Assembly (NCBI RefSeq): GCF_904849725.1
Contig: NC_058518.1
Coordinates: 330,730,581-330,794,580 of the forward strand
Source: Hordeum vulgare subsp. vulgare
Lineage: Eukaryota; Streptophyta; Magnoliopsida; Poales; Poaceae
Length of the DNA stretch: 64,000 bases
Direction of reading: 5' to 3'
Positions 34,689 to 45,604 of the stretch are shown here, piece after piece; within the stretch, counting starts at the first letter, position 1; each line of letters begins with the position of its first letter. The notes below the pieces were generated by a model. The model was not told where the DNA came from. It saw nothing but the letters and a program-made list of their open reading frames with translations, and ran no database searches. The position numbers were made by a program, and so were the translations under genes.

Positions 34689-36590
34689 GTATTAACAATC
34701 ATATGCAACAGTCATGAGGCATGAACATGACATGAAATGAAAGGTGATACGATTCAATGTGGTTGGTGAAACCTTAGTTTGCATCTGGATTGAAATCCAA
34801 ATTCAAATATTATTTGAAATTGCATATTTATCTTAATCATTTAATTGATTTGACCTGATGCTGTTTTGTAACTTTGTTTCTCATGCATGAAAGTAGCACC
34901 ATTGTGTTCATTGAATTTTTCTAATCAATTTGCATATATTATTTGTTTGATTTGGAGTTATATTCAAATTTCTATGAATTTCCAAAGTTTTGCGATTTAT
35001 TGCATCAGCATGACATCGGGAGGTCAGCTAGGTGTTGAAAGTCAAACGAGACCAGTGGGACCCACTGGTCAGTGACTCAAGCCAGTTTTAGATTATGTTT
35101 AAACTTAAATAGTTAATTAACAGAACTGGACCCACATGTCAGTGGCTGGTTAGGGATTTAATTAAATATTTATTTTCATTAACTTAAACTTAACTACCTA
35201 GGGGCTGGCCCCACCTGTCATAGGCTCAGGGGGTTGAACCCACCGGCGACGAGGTCGATCTCGCCGGCGGTGAGCCTCCGGCAGCACTAGGGACGGCGGA
35301 GGGCGTCGGAAACGCATCTCCGATGAACATTCGAGCGGCAGAAGGCACAGGGAGAACGATCACTGAACGGCGCGCACAATGGAGCAAACCCCAGGGGCTG
35401 GGGTGGCCGGAATCGATGCCGGCGCCGAGCTTGGCGGCGGCCGAAGCTCGGCCATCATCGAGGTCATCGAAAACGAGGGCAAAACGGACATGGCTCGGCT
35501 CCTAAAGCACCTATGCGACGAGTTGAAGTTGTTGCAGGCCTCAGATGGACCAACCGGTCACCGTAGGGTCACGGGCGACGAGCTACAGCGGCGGTCTTCG
35601 TCGGGCTCCAGTGAAACTGGGCCTATAGCTCGGGAATGAGAGGGGAAATGGGGGGAAAACACTCCAGAGCTCACAGCGGTGACGAGGGGATGCTCGGGCT
35701 GCTCGGGGAGGCACTGGATCCGGCGAATCGACGATGGCTTGCCGACGGCCGAAGGTTGAAGACGACGGTGACGAGGGCGTTGCAGGGCTCGGCGCTCTTC
35801 TCCTTTGGCAGGGACGACCAGCTCGTCGAGGCGGAGCGAATGACACACTCAGAGGCGAGGGGGATGGCCGAAGCGATGGCTAGCTCGAGCTCGCAGCAAT
35901 GGCGGCCAAGAGGGAAGAGGCACAGGGGTGAGTGACGAGGGGGAGAGGATGGGAACAAACTCAGGGAGGCTTATCCTCCCTCTCCAGCTCATCCGGGCAA
36001 GCCAGGCACGCACACAGGTTTGTGGGCGCGCCGGGAGAAGCGGCGGCCAGCTCCTGCTCCGACTGGCAGAAGGGGAGGAGATGGGCCTGGGCCAGGTGAG
36101 CGTCTGATAACTCCTTTTACATTTTTTTCTCATTTCTGTTTCTGTTAAAACATTTCTGATATGGTTTGGTTTTATTTTTGGCTCCAAACTATTTCTAAAA
36201 TAGTTTGGAACATGCTGAAGTGTTATTTGGAATGTTTCCAAACATATATAAAAGTTTCAGGATTTTTGGAAACTTTGGATTATTTGAAAACAATTATATG
36301 TTGACTTCAGTAGCTTTTGAATTTAAAATAAAATGCCAAAAGCACTTTGAAAATATATTTCACCCCTGATATTTTGTTTTCAAGATTTAGCAGAAATGAT
36401 GAACTTTTCTAGTGGCCATTTTGGAATTTTTAATTTGCCATCAAATTTGAATTGCTTTTGAATATAGAGTTGCTAGGGTTTGCTTTTGTTTTCTTTGCTT
36501 TGATTTTGATTTCATTTCATTTACTTGGATGCAATGAAGAAGGCATGAGCACAAACTTGCTATACTCTATTAGGGATCAGGGATGTGACA
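34687..36590 (-). repeat. 5' LTR of element F (3' part deleted)
   Basis: From 36590 down to 34687 this matches 32341 down to about 30396 with small insertions and deletions (for example an extra TGTTTAAACTTAAATAGTTA-type stretch near 35095). Beyond 34687 the similarity stops abruptly in the reverse transcriptase frame, so about 1.4 kb of the LTR are missing from this copy. Confidence 0.88.
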
Positions 36591-38194
36591 TGGTCGTCAA
36601 GACCAAGCAACATTTTTGTCTCCTTGAAGACTTGCGAGAGACATTCGCCAGTCTGCGTGAATACAAGATCTGGCTCAACCCGGAGAAATGCGTCTTTGGA
36701 GTTCCAGGCGGCAAACTCTTGGGTTTCTTCATGTCCGCTCGTGGCGTCAAAGCAAACCCTGAGAAGATCGGAACCATATAGTGTATCGTGAAGACGGCTC
36801 GAATCCTCGACGTACAAAAGTTCGCTGGCTGTCTGGCGTCCCTTAGCCGGTTCGTTAGCTGGCTGGGCGAGAAGGCACTTCCACTCTACCAACTGATGAA
36901 GAAGAAGACAAAGTTCGAGTGGAATGACCAGGCGGATTAAGCCTTCCGCGACCTCAAGTGCGTCATCTCGAGCCTGCCAATCTTGGCGGCGCCAACTGAA
37001 AGGGAACCCATCGTCATCTACATTGCGGAAACCACTCGCATGGTCAGTGTGGTTCTGGTAGTGGAGCGCAAGGAGAGGGGCAAGGTATTGCTAGTGCAAC
37101 GCCCTATCTACTACCTCAGTGAGGTGTTGTCCACCTCCAAGCAAAACTACCCCCACTATCAAAAGATGTGTTATGGTGTTTACTTTGCCGCCAAGAAGTT
37201 GAAGCAATGCTTCCAAGAGCATGCCATCATTGTGGTGAGCACTGCTCCACTATCAGAAATCACGGGCAACCGTGCTGCCACGGGCCGGATTGCCAAGTGG
37301 TCCATCTCCATGGCCGACCACAACATCTGCTACGAGCCGCGCACCGCCATCAAATCCCAGGTGGTGGCCGACTTCCTCGTCGATTGGGTTGAAACCTAAT
37401 TTTTCCCACCGCCTCCAGACTCCACTCATTGGCGGATGCACTTCGACGTCTCAAAGATGTGAACTGGTCTGGGAGCCGACATCGTCTTGACGTCTCCGAA
37501 GGGAGACCAACTCAAGTATGCTCTCCACATACACTTCGCCGCCTCCAACAACGTCGCCAAGTACGAAGCGCTCGCTCACGGCCTCCGGCTTGCCAGAGAG
37601 ATTGGCATCCGTCGGATCCTTTGCTTCGGCTACTCGGACCTTGTGGTGCAGCAGGTCTCTGGCGAATGGGACGCCAGGGACTCCAACATGGCAAGCTACC
37701 GCTTCCTCATTCAGTAGCTCAGTGGCCCTTTTGAGGGCTACGAGTTCCATCATGTCCCCACGGCGGACAACGAGGCGGCCGACACCTTGGCCAAAATTGG
37801 CTCCACAAGGCAAGCAATCCTAGCCGGCGTCTCCCTCGAGCAACTATACAAGCCATCCATCAAGCTGTCTCCAGAGTCGGCATCGATCTTTGTGCCAGCA
37901 GATCCTTCCATGCCAACAACGTCGGCTTCGCCAGCTCCGCCGGCTACACTGACTCTGCCGGCTACAACTGATGCACCGGCTACAACAGAGTTGCCGGCTA
38001 CAACTGCTTCGCCGGCTACGACAACAACATCGGCCACGCCAGAACTCGAATCATGTCGGCTTGACACCAAGTGGGTGGCCGTCATGAAGGTAGACGGCTT
38101 GCCGGCTGCCACGATGGCACTAGAGATAGAAGTTCTCGAACCTGCAACCACATCAACAAGCGCGGGGGCTGCATAAGCTCCTGATCTTCAGGTC
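36591..38194 (+). pseudogene. Element B reverse transcriptase C-terminus, RNase H and second (archaeal-type) RNase H
   Basis: Right after F, the plus strand resumes with VVKTKQHFCLLEDLRETFAS and LREYKIWLNPEKCVFGV, the thumb-side part of a Gypsy reverse transcriptase. RNase H follows (AAPTEREPIVIYIAETTRMV, then YPHYQKMCYGVYFAAKKLK). From about 37423 a second RNase H of the archaeal type appears: HFDVS, NVAKYEALAHGL, YSDLVVQQVSGEW and NEAADTLAKIG, so the D, E and D carboxylates are visible. This double RNase H is the hallmark of the Tat lineage. The first RNase H seems degenerate. The segment ends in a PATT-rich linker (37880-38175). Stops at 36779, 36938, 37397, 37459 and 37715 inactivate it. 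Confidence 0.87.
37920..38040 (+). repeat. Imperfect tandem repeat coding a Pro-Ala-Thr linker in element B
   Basis: CCGGCTACAACTG-type units recur about every 24 bases between 37960 and 38030, giving PATTDAPATTELPATTASP in the pol frame. The tract lies between the second RNase H and the integrase and looks like a flexible linker. Confidence 0.75.
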
Positions 38195-39470
38195 GTGGCG
38201 GAGATGGCTCCTCTGCCGGCTCCCTCATGGGCACAACCCATGCCGGCCTTCCTTCTTCGCGGCGAGCTTCCTCAAGACGAGGCAGAGGCAAGGCAGATCC
38301 ATCGCCGATCATCGGCATACGCCATCATCAACCGCGAGCTAGTTCAGTGTAGCGTGACCGGCATGTTCCAACATTGTGTCAAGTCAGAAAGGGGGCAGGG
38401 AATCCTCAGAGATATACATCAGGGTGAATGCGGGCATCATTCCACCATGTATTTTACTGGCCCACGACCCTTGAGGAGGCCATAGACATGGTCAACAAAT
38501 GTGAAGGCTCCCAGCGTTTCAGCATGCAGAGCCACATGCCGGCTTCAGCTCTCAAAACCATCCCCCTGTCATGGTCGTTTGCCGTTTGGGGGTTGGATAT
38601 GGTGGGGCCATTCAAGACCGCTCGAGGCGGCATGACACATCTCCTGGTTGTTGTTGATAAATTCGCCAAGTGTATTGAGGCTAGGCCTATCAAGAAGCTT
38701 GACGGTCCCACGACTCAGAGGTTCATCAAGGACATTGTTGTCCGCTACGGCATCCCCCATAGTATCATCACCGACAACGGCACCAATTTTGCAAAGGGTG
38801 CATTGGCGCTCTTCTATGCTAAAGAGGGCATCCGAATCGACTTGGCATCGGCGGCGCACCCGCAATCCAACAGTTAGGTGGAAAGGGCAAATGGACTAAT
38901 TCTGGCCGGCATCAAGCCAAGACTGGTGGCACCACTTGTCAGGTCAGCCGACTGCTGGATCGAAAAGTTGCCGGCTGTGCTGTGGAGCCTCCGCACCACG
39001 CCGAACTGGTCAACCGGCTTCACACCATTCTTTCTGGTATATGGGTCCGAGGCAATCATCCCCATGGATGTTGAGTTCGACTCTCCTCGGGTCACCCTAT
39101 ACACGGAGACGGAAGCGAAGGAGGCAAGCGTAGACGACGTCGATCTGCTCGAAGAGGAATGGGAGCTGGCCTTGAGCCGGATGGCTATATATCAACACAA
39201 GCTAAGGTACTACCACAACAAGAAGATCAGGCCCCACTCTTTCAGAGAGGGGGACTTGGTGCTCAGAAGAATCCAGCGAACATCTAGCCAACACAAGCTC
39301 TCCTCTCCGTGGGAGGTACCTTTCATCATCAGCATGGGAGTTGCATAACAATGCATACTATCTGATCGACGCCCAGAAACCAAGGAAGCACAAGAGAGAT
39401 GACTCTGGCCAGAAAACGGAGCGTCCATGGAACGCGACATTGCTTCGCCCGTTGATTGCTAGAATGCAAG
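38195..39470 (+). pseudogene. Element B integrase
   Basis: The reading starts with FLLRGELPQDEAEARQIHRR and a zinc-finger region (IHQGECGHHS, then VNKCEGSQRF, where the last cysteine of CxxC is serine). The core has GLDMVGPFKTARGG (first aspartate), IITDNGTNFAKG (second aspartate) and VERANGL (glutamate). The glutamine before VERANG is a TAG stop at 38875-38877. The C-terminal part (38878-39348) holds TTPNWSTGFTPFFLVYGSEA and HSFREGDLVLRRIQRT. A frameshift near 39345 moves to YYLIDAQKPRKHKRDDSGQ, the usual tail of this family. It would insert B's cDNA if intact. Confidence 0.88.
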
Positions 39471-40178
39471 AGCAAAAAGCATGTACTTATGTATCTTCTT
39501 CCCTTTTCGGGACTTTTAATGAATGCAATGAGTGTTTCAAGATGGTGCTTGAGGCACACCTCTTTCAGATTCATGGCTTGAGGTCCGGCTCCACGGGCTC
39601 GGGGGCTCGCTAGCCGGCCCGGACAACTTCCTTAGTTGTAGGTGAACGTATAGTGTATGCCAGGTCGAACCCTTACCGCCTCGCACAAGCTACAATCCGG
39701 CTCCCGGCTGTCCAGCTAATGAGACTATGGTAGGGAAGGCAGGCTACATGAAAAGTTTGACTACAAAGAAGGTTGCCAGCTCGGGTCGGTTTGATCGCTT
39801 TTGATCCTACTTTCTAGCCGGCCTCTGCTGGCTCGCTTTTGAGTCTAAGAGTCTCGATGGCTTCGAAAAATCTAGGTCCAATGTTTTTAAAGGCAGAAGC
39901 CCCGTCCCAATCATAGACCGCCTCCCGGCTGTCGGGCTGGCGGGGCGGATGCTAGAAAAAACAAAGGAGCTGGATGAAAAGGAGCCTTCAAGGGAATCAA
40001 AAGATAAAAATGCGAGTTACTAAGCACATCGCTTTCAAATACAATGCAGAATAAGATAGCATATATCACATTCAAAGCATTCAAACGCCCACGGCCAAAG
40101 TTCATTACAATAAAAACACCCCTAGTGGGTGGAACTGTTGGACTGACAACAAAATATAGAGAAAAACGAAAAGGAAAG
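39471..40178 (+). other. Element B region between pol end and the antisense reading region
   Basis: No coding similarity was seen. The sequence has several GCCGGCT motifs like those of the B LTR, and an AT-rich part at 39990-40180 that would be the 3' UTR of the antisense reading region if that is transcribed. Confidence 0.5.
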
Positions 40179-43100
40179 CTAGTTAGTGGGGGCTCCATCC
40201 GTGGCCCGAGCAGCAGCTCCCGAAGTGGTGGCTTCGCCATTGCTGGCTACGCCTGAGGTAGAAGCGTCGTCTCTGCCTCGGGCACCTCCGGCACCATCCT
40301 TCATGGTCGAATCCGCGTAGGCCTCGCTGCTGGAGTCGGCGGCTTCCTCTTCAAAGGTCGTCTCGGTAGAGCTGCCTTCGGCATCGTAGGGCTGCATATG
40401 GAACAGGTCCTGAGGGACCACGTTACCATCTGCGTCGTGCTCCAAGCCAAACTCGTCCCAGGCGGCGAAGGAGGCGATGTTGTTGGCTCTCACCTGTAGC
40501 TGGTCCTCCAGGGCCACCAGCTCCCCCTCTGAGACGGTGCGCTGCGCTGCAACCTTGCCCAAGTCCAGGTTTCGGTACCAGGACTTGGCCAGGCGGAGTG
40601 CCATATATGCTCCAGCACGCGCAGCTGATGCGCGCTAGGCGTCGAGGCGAGAGCTGCCAGCTTCAGGACAACGGGATAGCCGGCTCATGGACGCCGGCTC
40701 CACTGCATCACGCCATAGCACCTTCACCATCTCCAACCCCCACGCTCTAGAGCTGCTCCAGGGAGCGCGCCAACTCGGGCAGGCGTGACTTGGCGCCAGT
40801 GGCTATCTCCTCCATGGACCAGCGGGCGTTGGCATCCACTTCTTCGCCAGCGGCGCGACGCTCTTCATGGCTAGTCTCCACAGCTGCTTCTGTTGCCTCC
40901 CGTGTCCCGGGGAAGAACCCTGGGAGATGGGGGTGTGGTATGAAGGCAAGGAGGGGAAACACCAGCAAAAATAAAGATCAAAATAAAAAAAAAGACTCAC
41001 GGTTAAAGTGGATGTCGGTTTCACGGCCTCCTCCAAGGCCTCGCGATCCCTCGCCGCGCACTCTTGAGCCAGGCGGGTGAGCTCGCCTTGGAGGGCCTGG
41101 GCCGCCTCGGTCTCCTTCACCAGCCGAGCCTGCACCTGGGTCAAGGCGGCGTTCTTCTCCTTCAGGGCGGCATCCTTACGCTTCGCCTCCTCGAGATGGA
41201 CCTTCTCCAGGCGCTCCAGGTCGGCGGCGTGGGAGGAATCCTTCTCCTGTAGGGCGGTGCGCAGCTGCTCCAACTCCGCTTGGTGGGCCGTCTCGCGGTC
41301 CTTCTTCTCCGTCTAGAGAAGCTCCATGCGTAGGTGGAGCTGCTTGTCCGCCTCACGGAGGCCATCTCGCTTCGAGACGGCTGCGTCCAGCTGGCTCTGA
41401 AGGTCGCCGGTTCGGCCTTCGGCCTCCTAGATCCGGGCCAGCAGTGCGTTGTACGCGTGCACCTGAGCATCGTGGAGTTCCTACGAACAATGCAAACAAA
41501 GCAAAGAATGAGATTCGGCCCGGATAACTCTTAGCCGGCCCAATTCTCGGGGGTACAGCCAGTGGGTGCGCTGGCGCGCCCCCACTAAAAAAGAAACTAC
41601 GAGCAAGGCAACAGTGAGATTCGGCCCGGCTAATTCTCAGCCGGCTCGATTCTCGGGGGCTACACCTAGTGGGTGCGCTGGCGCTCCCACTGACGCAAGA
41701 ACAAGGAGAAAAAGCCAAGTCAAAGCAAATGAAAGGCAAAGGCTTGAAAACTTACTGCGGTTCGTCCCTCGAGGAGATCCAAGTCACATTTGGCCATGAG
41801 GGTCGCATGCGACACCTTCTCGCGGTTGTAGGAGAATTCTGCCACCAGCGCCGGAATGTTGTTGAGTTCGGCGCCTGGGGGCAAAGCTGCACGTTCGGCG
41901 TTGGACACGCGCCAGGTCTTCATGGGCCGGCTCTCGAAGACTGGGCCGGCCCTGGCGCGGACGGGACACGATTGGCTACGACTATTATGTTGTATCCGGG
42001 CGGTGGGCTTGCGGCGACTCTCTTGACTTCTCGGCCGACGCCGTCTCTGTGGCCGGAGGTGGACTTGCAGTCTCCGGCACCTCCATTGTCGTCTCCGGTG
42101 CATCCATTGTCATCTCTGGCACGCTGTCTACATCAGCTTCAGGCGCGTCGGGGATCGCGTCGACATCCACTGGCGTGGAGGGTGTCGGTTCGGCGGTCTT
42201 CGCTGTTCCGCCCCCCTCGGTGCGGTTTGGGGCCGGCTCCCTAGCTGAATTCTCCGTGTGTGTCTGTGAGGCGGGGTCGTCCCTTGTCTTTGACCGCCTC
42301 TCCTTGATGGGCTTCTTGGCCCGGCTAGGTTGAGGTTGGCTTTCGGCCATCTTCCGAGCCGCTTCCTCCCATCGGTGGTTCGACTCCTCGTCCAACGCCT
42401 TCTTGGCAGTATCAGCAGTGGCCCAGGCGGCTCGCTCGGCAGCGGAGGCAGTATCCTCATCCAATTCTTCAGCATCCCTACCGAATGCAAACCAATAAGG
42501 GAATGACCTTCATACAAGAATCCAAAAGGGGGGGCAGATGATCCCTTACCCGGCGACGACGGGCAGAGTCCTCCTGCCGACGGTGGCTCACTGCTTCTTA
42601 GTGCCGCTGCCTCGGCCTCGGGTCGGAGGTCCTGTTGCGACACGCTTGGGAGCCGGCTTAGCAGCGGCGACCCTCTTGCCCTTCTGCCGGGCCGCCTCGC
42701 CCCGCGTCGCCGTCTCGCTCACGTTTCGATGAACTCGTGTCAACAGAGGGCTGGGGACCTCCTCCAGGTCTTCTTGGTCCTCCCCGAAGGCTGCATCATG
42801 CACAGGAGGTGGCGATTCGTCATCATCCGTCTAATCAAAAAGAGTAGACTTAAGATGCTCACAAGGCGGCTCGAAGCCCGCCGACTCCGCTGCGTCTTCC
42901 ACATCCGCGGAGGCAGAGTCCCGCGGCTCCACCACCCCTTCATCCTCTATCTCAGTCGGGTCCGACGCCTCCACGTCGGCAGTCGGCTATTGATAGTTTT
43001 GCAGGCGTTCAAACAGCTGGAGGGCGGAGTCGGCATCCGGATAAGAAAATGAAAGGTGCATTCAAGACATAAAAAGAGGATCTGGGGAAACGCTTACCAC

Positions 43101-44032
43101 CGGAGCCGGATGGTTTTGTTCATAGGGGGCCATGCCCCATTCCCATTCTCCGCCCTCATCCATGTTGGCGGAGGAGATCAGGTTCACATTCCGGGCCACC
43201 CGCCAGCTCAAAAATTCCTTGTGGAGAGCCGACACGGGTCGTGCCAGCCGCCCATATGGCATATCAGATGCGGTCGCCGTTGCAGAGGCAGGACCCAGCG
43301 TGCTACCATGGTGGCGAGAAGGTCACTGGCCAAAAGGCCTCGAATCTTCAATTTATTGAGGTGGGCGCATATTTGTGCCACCTCGTTGATTGGCTTCGGA
43401 AGCGTCGCCTTCCAGTTCAGCTTCGCTGTCGGCGGAGCGATGGCGAACGGGGGCAGGTTGATGTAGTCGTGGGAGGGGTCGACGTTGTTGACATAGAAGA
43501 ACCCCTTCTGCCACATCTTGACGGAATCCTACAGCGGCAGCTGCGGGAAGCTGGATGCCGTCCGGTGGTGCACCAGCGAGGCGCCGCAAGGGGTCATCGA
43601 CTTGGGGCCCGAATGCTCCGCCACCACGGACTTGTCCATCGTCATGGACTGTTGCTTGAAGAAGAACAGCTTCCGCCAGAGGTCCAAGCGGGGTTCAATC
43701 CTCATGAACCCCTCGCATAGGATGATGAAGGCGGCAAGCTGGAGGATGGCACTGGGCGCCAGGTGATGCCGCTGCAAGCCGAAGAAAGACAGGAAGCTAG
43801 CAAAGAAGTCGCTCGCCGTAAGGCCGAAGCCACGGTAGATGTGTTCTTCAAACACTACCACCTCGCCCATTTCGGGGGTCGGGGCTGCTTCGGCGAGGGG
43901 CACCCGCGCCGCCACGAGGTTTGCAGGATGCCGCATGTGCCGGTGGCGGAGCGCTTCGATGTTCTCTTTGCTGACATTGCTGCTCACCCAATCACCTCAG
44001 AACTGCCCCTTCTTAGGGGCACCGCTGGACAT
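40179..44032 (-). pseudogene. Antisense accessory reading region of element B (plant 'putative gypsy type transposon' domain)
   Basis: Opposite to gag-pol, the minus strand holds protein-like segments in several frames. At 44032 it starts MSSGAPKKGQF; after one stop it continues NIEALRHRHMRHPANLVAAR, then GFGLTASDFFASFLSFFGLQ and IEPRLDLWRKLFFFK (43987-43529). In the next frame follow MWQKGFFYVNNVD and LNWKATLPKPINEVAQICAH (to 43208). This resembles the Pfam-type domain described as putative gypsy type transposon, known from grass Tat elements. Further downstream are an A/E/P-rich segment (42643-41985), a strong coiled coil (41273-40986; LRTALQEKDSSHAADLERLE) and an acidic C-terminus (40604-40179). 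Breaks between segments may be introns as well as mutations. Its role is unknown. Confidence 0.72.
41511..41700. repeat. Tandem duplication, period about 106 bp, in element B
   Basis: AGATTCGGCCCGG begins at 41511 and again at about 41617; both copies continue with TTCTCGGGGG and CAGTGGGTGCGCTGGCG or TAGTGGGTGCGCTGGCG. The duplication lies in a non-coding gap of the antisense reading region, possibly an intron. Confidence 0.85.
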
Positions 44033-44598
44033 GACGGGTGGCGATGAGGGCTGAGACGAAATCCTGGGGGTGGCCGACGACGATGGTTCGAGTGGCGGCG
44101 AAGGCGAAGCATCGCTCTTCTTTCTCTGGCTCAGGGAAGGAAGGGGCGTTTGTGCGGGGCGAGAAGGGGGCGAGTGGCCTTCTCGACGCCCCTGCATCCC
44201 ATTTAAACCCCCACGAGAGATCATGGGGTGAGGATCCGGTGCGCATGATTCCCACCTCCTCCGATTATTGTAGGGGCATTTACCCCCGCACGGAGCCCAA
44301 CCATCCCAGGGTAATCCGCAGAGGATCCGCGCGTGCGAGGGCCGAGGAAGCGTCGTGGCGGGACCCAGGGTGGAGGCCCCACCCATCACATGTACAATTA
44401 GTCATAACTCAGGCCCGGGCCCTGGCGCGTGGTGCAACAGCGCTGCTTGTGGCGAAGCCGAGGCGTCTGTTGGAAGCCAGCCAACCTCCAACCTAGCGCC
44501 TCCTGCTACAGGCAACCTATGAAGAGCATCAACAAGGAACTCAAGCAGGCGAGGCCTTCCGCTTTGAGGCAGCGAACCTCCCCTGCTTCCGGTTCTAC
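44033..44598 (+). other. Element B 3' untranslated region / antisense promoter side
   Basis: GC-rich sequence lies between the start of the antisense reading region and the 3' LTR. Open frames on both strands show no recognisable family. The bases just before the 3' LTR (GCTTCCGGTTCTAC) are not purine-rich, so a normal polypurine tract is not apparent. If the antisense frame is transcribed, its promoter would be here or in the 3' LTR. Confidence 0.5.
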
Positions 44599-45604
44599 TG
44601 ACGGGGGGATAACCCCGGGGTAGGCTCGTCGAGCCTACTCCTTTGCATCCAAGAGTAAAGGGAGGCATCAGCTTCCTCTAGACGGTCAACTCCTCTTGGC
44701 TGGCTGGGGAGCCCCTGCCGGCTGGGGGCGAGACGAAAATCCATCCTGGCCGGTTGGGAAGCACTTGCCGGCTAGGATCGAGACGACAACTTCAAGGCCG
44801 GCTAGCGAGGCCACTAGCCGGCTAGGCAACCCTAGTCACATCCAACCCTAGGCTGGGAATAGACTCTACGAATAAAGGGAATACGCGTCAGCACATGTAC
44901 AAGATTGGAGAGCATGGCAGATAGAGTGTCAACGGCCATGCTGCTGACCTAGGCCGACTCCGATCAGTCAAACCAGCACAGTATAGGCCCATCAGCGCCC
45001 TCTCCATTACCAAGCTTGGCGTGGTAATAGTGGAGACGGCCGTACTGGCGACCCATGAAGAATATCGCAAGACGACGCCGGCGTACTACACGTGTCCTAC
45101 ATCGGCATTATACGAGACCTCCATTGGCTGGCCGGCGGGTCCCATGGCTAGACGAGACCTCGCTGCCGGCGGGCCCCTTCAACGAGAAGACCAGACTACT
45201 GTGGGTCCCCTGGCCAACCGGCGAGGTTTCCAGGCGGGCCCTCCTTCGTAGTTTTATCCATATTCTAGGTCGGTGTGTTCATCTATAAAACCCCCCGATC
45301 CCCCTCCATGAAGAGGGTCGGCCAACTGCTCACACACACACCCATACAGGAGAGGTAGACGCGAGCTGGCAGCTCCTTCTTCCTGCTCCTCGAACAGCTC
45401 AAGGAGCACACTGTAATCCCTTTGGTGCATCAACCATTCTCGCAGGACTAGGGGTGTTATCTCTACGGAGAGCCCCGAACCTGGGTACATCGTGCGCCTC
45501 CCTTGCTTGTACCAATCCCGTTCCCGTAGCCCGCTGGTGTCCTTACGGTTCCCACCACTCATGTTTAGCCTACCCATTGCTGATGTTGTGAGCAAACACC
45601 GACA
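44599..45604 (+). repeat. 3' LTR of element B
   Basis: This is 1006 bp from TGACGGGGGGATAACCCC to AAACACCGACA. It aligns with 16830-17144 plus 25502-26196, which together give 1010 bp. It includes the TATAAAA box at 45284-45290. The following GTGAT (45605-45609) is the second copy of the target duplication. Confidence 0.93.

Larger units (their letters stand above)
28997..36590 (-). mobile_element. Tekay/Del-type chromovirus F, internally deleted
   Basis: F is a minus-strand Gypsy element with a C-terminal chromodomain, which places it in the Tekay (Del) chromoviruses. Its 5' LTR start (TGTCACATCCCTGATC) is at 36590 and its 3' LTR runs from 32341 down to about 28997. The 5' LTR is cut at 34687, where it joins directly to the middle of the reverse transcriptase; the rest of that LTR, the primer site, gag, protease and half of RT are gone. 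The outer end of the 3' LTR is also missing and no target duplication is found. F lies in the pol gene of B. Confidence 0.87.
16830..45604 (+). mobile_element. Tat-lineage Ty3/Gypsy retrotransposon B (host of two nested elements)
   Basis: B starts TGATGGGGGGTTAACCCC at 16830 and ends at 45604 with CACCGACA. It is flanked by a perfect GTGAT duplication (16825-16829 and 45605-45609). Its two LTRs share the same start (TGAYGGGGGG), the TATAAAACCCCCC promoter and the end. The primer site TTGGCGCCCATCGG, a pol with a second (archaeal-type) RNase H, and a long 3' region with an antisense reading region place it in the Tat lineage. With C (8.4 kb) and F (7.6 kb) removed, about 12.8 kb remain. Part of protease and the first half of the reverse transcriptase are missing at the F insertion. 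It interrupts Copia D just after D's protease motif. Confidence 0.92.
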
